35,936 bases of DNA. Source: Desertivirga sp966211215 (GTDB lineage: Bacteria; Bacteroidota; Bacteroidia; Sphingobacteriales; Sphingobacteriaceae). The position numbers and the translations under genes were made by a program. Below the pieces are notes generated by a model. The model saw nothing but the letters and a program-made list of their open reading frames with translations. It had not been told where the DNA came from and made no database searches. Of this stretch, positions 33,424-35,936 are shown piece by piece; within the stretch, counting starts at the first letter, position 1; each line of letters starts with the position of its first letter. The stretch is from assembly GCA_966211215.1 (NCBI GenBank), contig CBIHNR010000029.1, forward strand, positions 1 to 35,936, in the 5' to 3' direction.

Positions 33424-33901
33424 TGTGTAATTAGTTCGGAGGAGCTTTACAATTTTTACAACCACCGTTTGTGTAATAGGTTTAGAAAATTGTATTTTAA
33501 TGAGCCTATCCAACAGGTTTTAGCCTTCATTCGAAAAAGCATGTTTTTTGAGCAATTGACTCAATTTACGCACTTTTTTCGCTTTCCCATTTGCAAGGAA
33601 GTCTTAAAATTGATGCTTTAAAGGCTATTGTAAAGCTATTATCGGCAGAAATGCCTGCAATTTCAAGGTTCGAATGAAAGACCAATATTTACAAGGAGAA
33701 CCAGCATCCTTCACTTAATATACAAGAAATGAAACGCTTACCTCAACGTCAGGTTCACAGTTCTTATCGGAGTTTTCCACAGGCGAAACTTATTAAGGAA
33801 AGGATAGTTATATAGTCTATTAATTTGAATTAAAACTTGTAACTTATACAAACAATTTGTTTTTTTAGAAGTAACTATTCATAGTCACAAAAAGGGTAAT
33901 A
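33424..33901. other. 478-nt intergenic region
   Basis: No supported gene. On the minus strand, the control region of the cysteine-rich gene has two direct copies of ATTACACAA (plus-strand 33423-33431 and 33469-33477) and a tandem TTTACAAT-TTTTACAA between them. The rest, up to the 140-residue gene, is AT-rich with short broken frames only. Confidence 0.45.
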
Positions 33902-34324
33902 ATGGGAATTTTTTTACACTATCCCTCCTTTGGACAAAATCAGATTATGCTAAATCTTTATCGACAAATTATTAGTAATACCCTTAATAATACAATTTTC
34001 GAGGAACTGCCAGAAGAATGGGTGGAAAGGCTTTCACCAGGAACAAGAAATGAAATTGTGAGCGGTTTTTTCAATGCGGGTATTCTTACCATTAACATGT
34101 CTGATTTTAATCGCAACGATTTTTACGACAAAGCCATAAAAATCAAATTTGAATACTACTGCGAAAATTTATATATACTTCTCTCTCCCATCATTCAAAG
34201 ATGTTTAAGGAGGATGTTTTTAGGCTTCAACGATAACTTAACCGAATACAAGGTGGTGTTGTTTATGGAAGGCAAAGAAGACGACCATCTGGAAGCTTGT
34301 AAATTCACTATTGATATTTTTTAA
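33902..34324 (+). CDS. Hypothetical protein, 140 residues
   Basis: Not recognised. The sequence is soluble, helical and rich in Asn, Phe, Tyr and Ile, starting MGIFLHYPSFGQNQIMLNLY. It has an LSPGTRNEIVSGFFNAGI segment, a middle part rich in aromatics (FEYYCENLYILLSPII) and a strand-like end (YKVVLFMEGKEDD). There is no signal peptide and there are no clear membrane helices. The ATG at 33902 follows a purine-rich AAAAAGGG. It has no co-directional partner and is convergent with phoH. Amino-acid composition and uninterrupted length favour a real gene. Confidence 0.55.
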   Translation: MGIFLHYPSFGQNQIMLNLYRQIISNTLNNTIFEELPEEWVERLSPGTRNEIVSGFFNAGILTINMSDFNRNDFYDKAIKIKFEYYCENLYILLSPIIQRCLRRMFLGFNDNLTEYKVVLFMEGKEDDHLEACKFTIDIF

Positions 34325-34410
34325 TCCCTCCGCAGCCTCTAAATGTTAATCCGCACATCGCAAGCATAGATCCGAGCTGCAAGATTCAACTCATTAATAA
34401 ATCAGATATT

Positions 34411-35760
34411 TTATAATAACTCTGTCGCCAAGTTGGCTAGTTCACTTCTTTCACCTTTTTGTAGGGCGATATGCGCATATAAAGGATGGGATTTGGCTTT
34501 ATCGATAAGATAAGATAAGCCATTACTCTCTGAATCTAAGTATGGGGTATCTATCTGGTATATATCTCCCGTAAATACTACTTTAGTTCCCTCCCCTGCC
34601 CTGGATATAATAGTTTTAACTTCGTGAGGTGTAAGGTTCTGGGCCTCATCTACAATAAAAAATATCTTGGTAAGCGTTCTGCCTCTAATAAAGGCAAGGG
34701 GTGAAATTGCAATCTTATCTGTAGTTACCAATTCATCCAGTTTAGCCTGAGTTTTTGAATCATCGGCAAACTGGTCTCTTATAAACTTCAGGTTGTCCCA
34801 TATGGGAGCCATGTAAGGGTCTACCTTCGATTTTACATCACCAGGCAGAAACCCTATATCTTTATTACTTAAAGGCACAATTGGCCGGGTGATGAAAATC
34901 TGCCTGTAATCACGGCGCCGTTCTAAAGCAGAGGCTAATGCGAGAAGAGTTTTTCCAGTCCCCGCATTTCCCTGGATGGTAACCAATTTAATATCAGGAT
35001 TCAGTAAGGCATGCATGGCAAAATCCTGTTCGGGATTTTTAGAACTGATCCTGAATGCATGTTGTGGAGGAATGTGTATTAACTTATGGTTTGCTTTGCT
35101 ATAAAAAGCAAGCTCTTTAGTTCCTTTTTTACCTTTGATATTGAAAAAATGATTTCCCGTGGCCATTTGCGCCAAGCCTACTTCCTCTGGCTCCAGTAGT
35201 CCCTTGCGCAACTCGTTCAGTACTTTCTCGGTAAAGCCTTCAAGGTTACTACTGCCGGAGTATAGATTTTCAAGATTTTTAATTTTACCCGTTTCGTAGT
35301 CTTCTGCCAGGATATTCAGGGACTTTGCCTTTAACCTGAGGCAGATGTCCTTGGATACCAGCACCACACTTTTCTCCGGATTTTCCTGTTGAAGATATAG
35401 TGCTGCATTCAAAATCTTGTGGTCAACCTTCCCTTTGCCAAATAATTCTTCTGCATCAACATTAGCAGGCTTCTCATCAATGATAATTTTGAAATGTCCC
35501 CGATTCTTTCCATCAAGTGGAGCCCATTGGCTTATCAAATGCTTTTTAGACAGGCTGTCTATTAGCCTGATAAAACTACGGGCCTCGAAATTGCGGTTAT
35601 CATTTCCGTTTTTGAAATTATCCAGTTCCTCTAAGACCTGTATAGGCACGGCAACATCATGCTCCTTAAAATTCTTAAAAGCAATGTGGTCGTGAATAAT
35701 TACTGATGTATCTAAAACGAAAATTTTACGGGGGTGAATTTCTTTACTTTTTGCCTGCAT
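34411..35760 (-). CDS. phoH: PIN-PhoH ATPase (YlaK-like)
   Basis: 449 residues from the ATG at 35760. An in-frame ATG at 35832 would add 24 residues that do not look like the family. The N-terminal PIN domain (about 12-150) carries acidic residues typical of a metal-dependent RNase: Asp17 (FVLDTS), Glu44/45 (QVLEELD), Asp113 (KVDHKI) and Asp138 (VSKDIC). The C-terminal PhoH ATPase domain has Walker A GNAGTGKT (264-271), Walker B FFIVDEAQ (367-374) and FTGDIYQID. PIN-PhoH proteins couple RNA unwinding and cleavage. It is a single gene and no terminator was seen after it. Confidence 0.95.
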   Translation of the reverse strand: MQAKSKEIHPRKIFVLDTSVIIHDHIAFKNFKEHDVAVPIQVLEELDNFKNGNDNRNFEARSFIRLIDSLSKKHLISQWAPLDGKNRGHFKIIIDEKPANVDAEELFGKGKVDHKILNAALYLQQENPEKSVVLVSKDICLRLKAKSLNILAEDYETGKIKNLENLYSGSSNLEGFTEKVLNELRKGLLEPEEVGLAQMATGNHFFNIKGKKGTKELAFYSKANHKLIHIPPQHAFRISSKNPEQDFAMHALLNPDIKLVTIQGNAGTGKTLLALASALERRRDYRQIFITRPIVPLSNKDIGFLPGDVKSKVDPYMAPIWDNLKFIRDQFADDSKTQAKLDELVTTDKIAISPLAFIRGRTLTKIFFIVDEAQNLTPHEVKTIISRAGEGTKVVFTGDIYQIDTPYLDSESNGLSYLIDKAKSHPLYAHIALQKGERSELANLATELL

Positions 35761-35835
35761 GAATGCAATGTAATGAAATCGGATCAAGCGTAAAAGTTGG
35801 GGAGTAATAAAAAACATCCCGAAGCAAGTCATTCG

Positions 35836-35936
35836 AATTTAGGTGCTTTGATCATCATCGCCTTGCCGGCTGGGCTTCGTTCTTTTTCTCCTAAGAAAAG
35901 CCTATAACTAAAGCTTGCAGAACTTGCTTTTCTTTA
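35836..35936. repeat. Possible dispersed repeat element at the right edge (cut)
   Basis: The last 100 nt are more GC-rich than the neighbouring intergenic DNA. On the minus strand a short frame reads FSYRLFLGEKERSPAGKAMM, with a stop at each end and no credible start. The feel is that of an intergenic repeat family that encodes look-alike peptides in Pedobacter genomes, recalled only vaguely. No second copy was noticed in this window and the element runs off the edge. Confidence 0.25.

Noticed and set aside
33424..33513. TTG-initiated N-terminal extension of the cysteine-rich protein
   Set aside because: The added 30 residues contain no cysteines and do not fit copper-storage proteins; they also cover the likely control region.
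35761..35832. 24-residue extension of PhoH from an upstream ATG
   Set aside because: The extension (aromatic, hydrophobic) is not part of the PIN domain; the ATG at 35760 leads straight into it.

Overview
The window reads as a chromosomal segment of a Bacteroidetes bacterium, most likely a Sphingobacteriaceae member (Pedobacter/Mucilaginibacter-like). The reasons are Bacteroidetes-type promoters (-33 TTG, -7 TAnnTTTG), type IX secretion/gliding proteins (GldK- and GldN-like), PorV-like barrels, weak Shine-Dalgarno sequences, moderate AT-richness and long AT-rich intergenic regions. Taxonomy is inferred from protein style, not from a search.

Layout. 1-2009 (minus): the end of a gldK-gldN operon, with gldN cut by the left edge and no gldL/gldM between the two. 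2010-2917: a long AT-rich regulatory region with TGTAAAC-type sites before a phosphoglucomutase gene (2918-4654, plus). 4705-11595 (minus): a five-gene run of PorV-like barrel, helix-hairpin-helix/outer-membrane barrel protein, ComEC, a crotonase and a metallophosphoesterase. The first three genes overlap one another and look like a DNA-uptake unit. 11727-12398: a secreted protein of unknown function. 12466-15660 (minus): the classical thrS-infC-rpmI-rplT translation operon, with a non-ATG infC start and a structured gap before rplT. 15877-19911 (minus): a hybrid histidine kinase with three receivers followed by a SpoIIAA/STAS-like protein. 20524-20913: a truncated IS1595-type transposase.

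20973-25178: a lysine-catabolism locus made of an ALDH7-type aminoadipate-semialdehyde dehydrogenase, a divergent Lrp regulator, a saccharopine-dehydrogenase-fold enzyme and a DUF1338 (HglS-type) 2-oxoadipate dioxygenase/decarboxylase. Together they could carry lysine through aminoadipate to 2-hydroxyglutarate; the lysine-entry and transaminase steps are not fully covered here. 25241-26987: a stand-alone FabF-type ketoacyl synthase divergent from an HxlR regulator. The two promoters are mirror images built on a perfect 11-bp inverted repeat.

26992-35760: single-gene housekeeping and transport units. These are a ClC chloride transporter/channel with CBS domains, a small DUF6580-like membrane protein, a class III sirtuin with a degraded zinc site, PurU, an Amt ammonium transporter, a cysteine-rich copper-binding four-helix protein, an unknown 140-residue protein and a PIN-PhoH ATPase. 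Several strong intrinsic terminators separate the units. No tRNA, rRNA, CRISPR array or prophage was seen. The least conventional material is the competence-like operon, the lysine locus with its inverted repeat, the mirrored FabF/HxlR promoters and the infC start.
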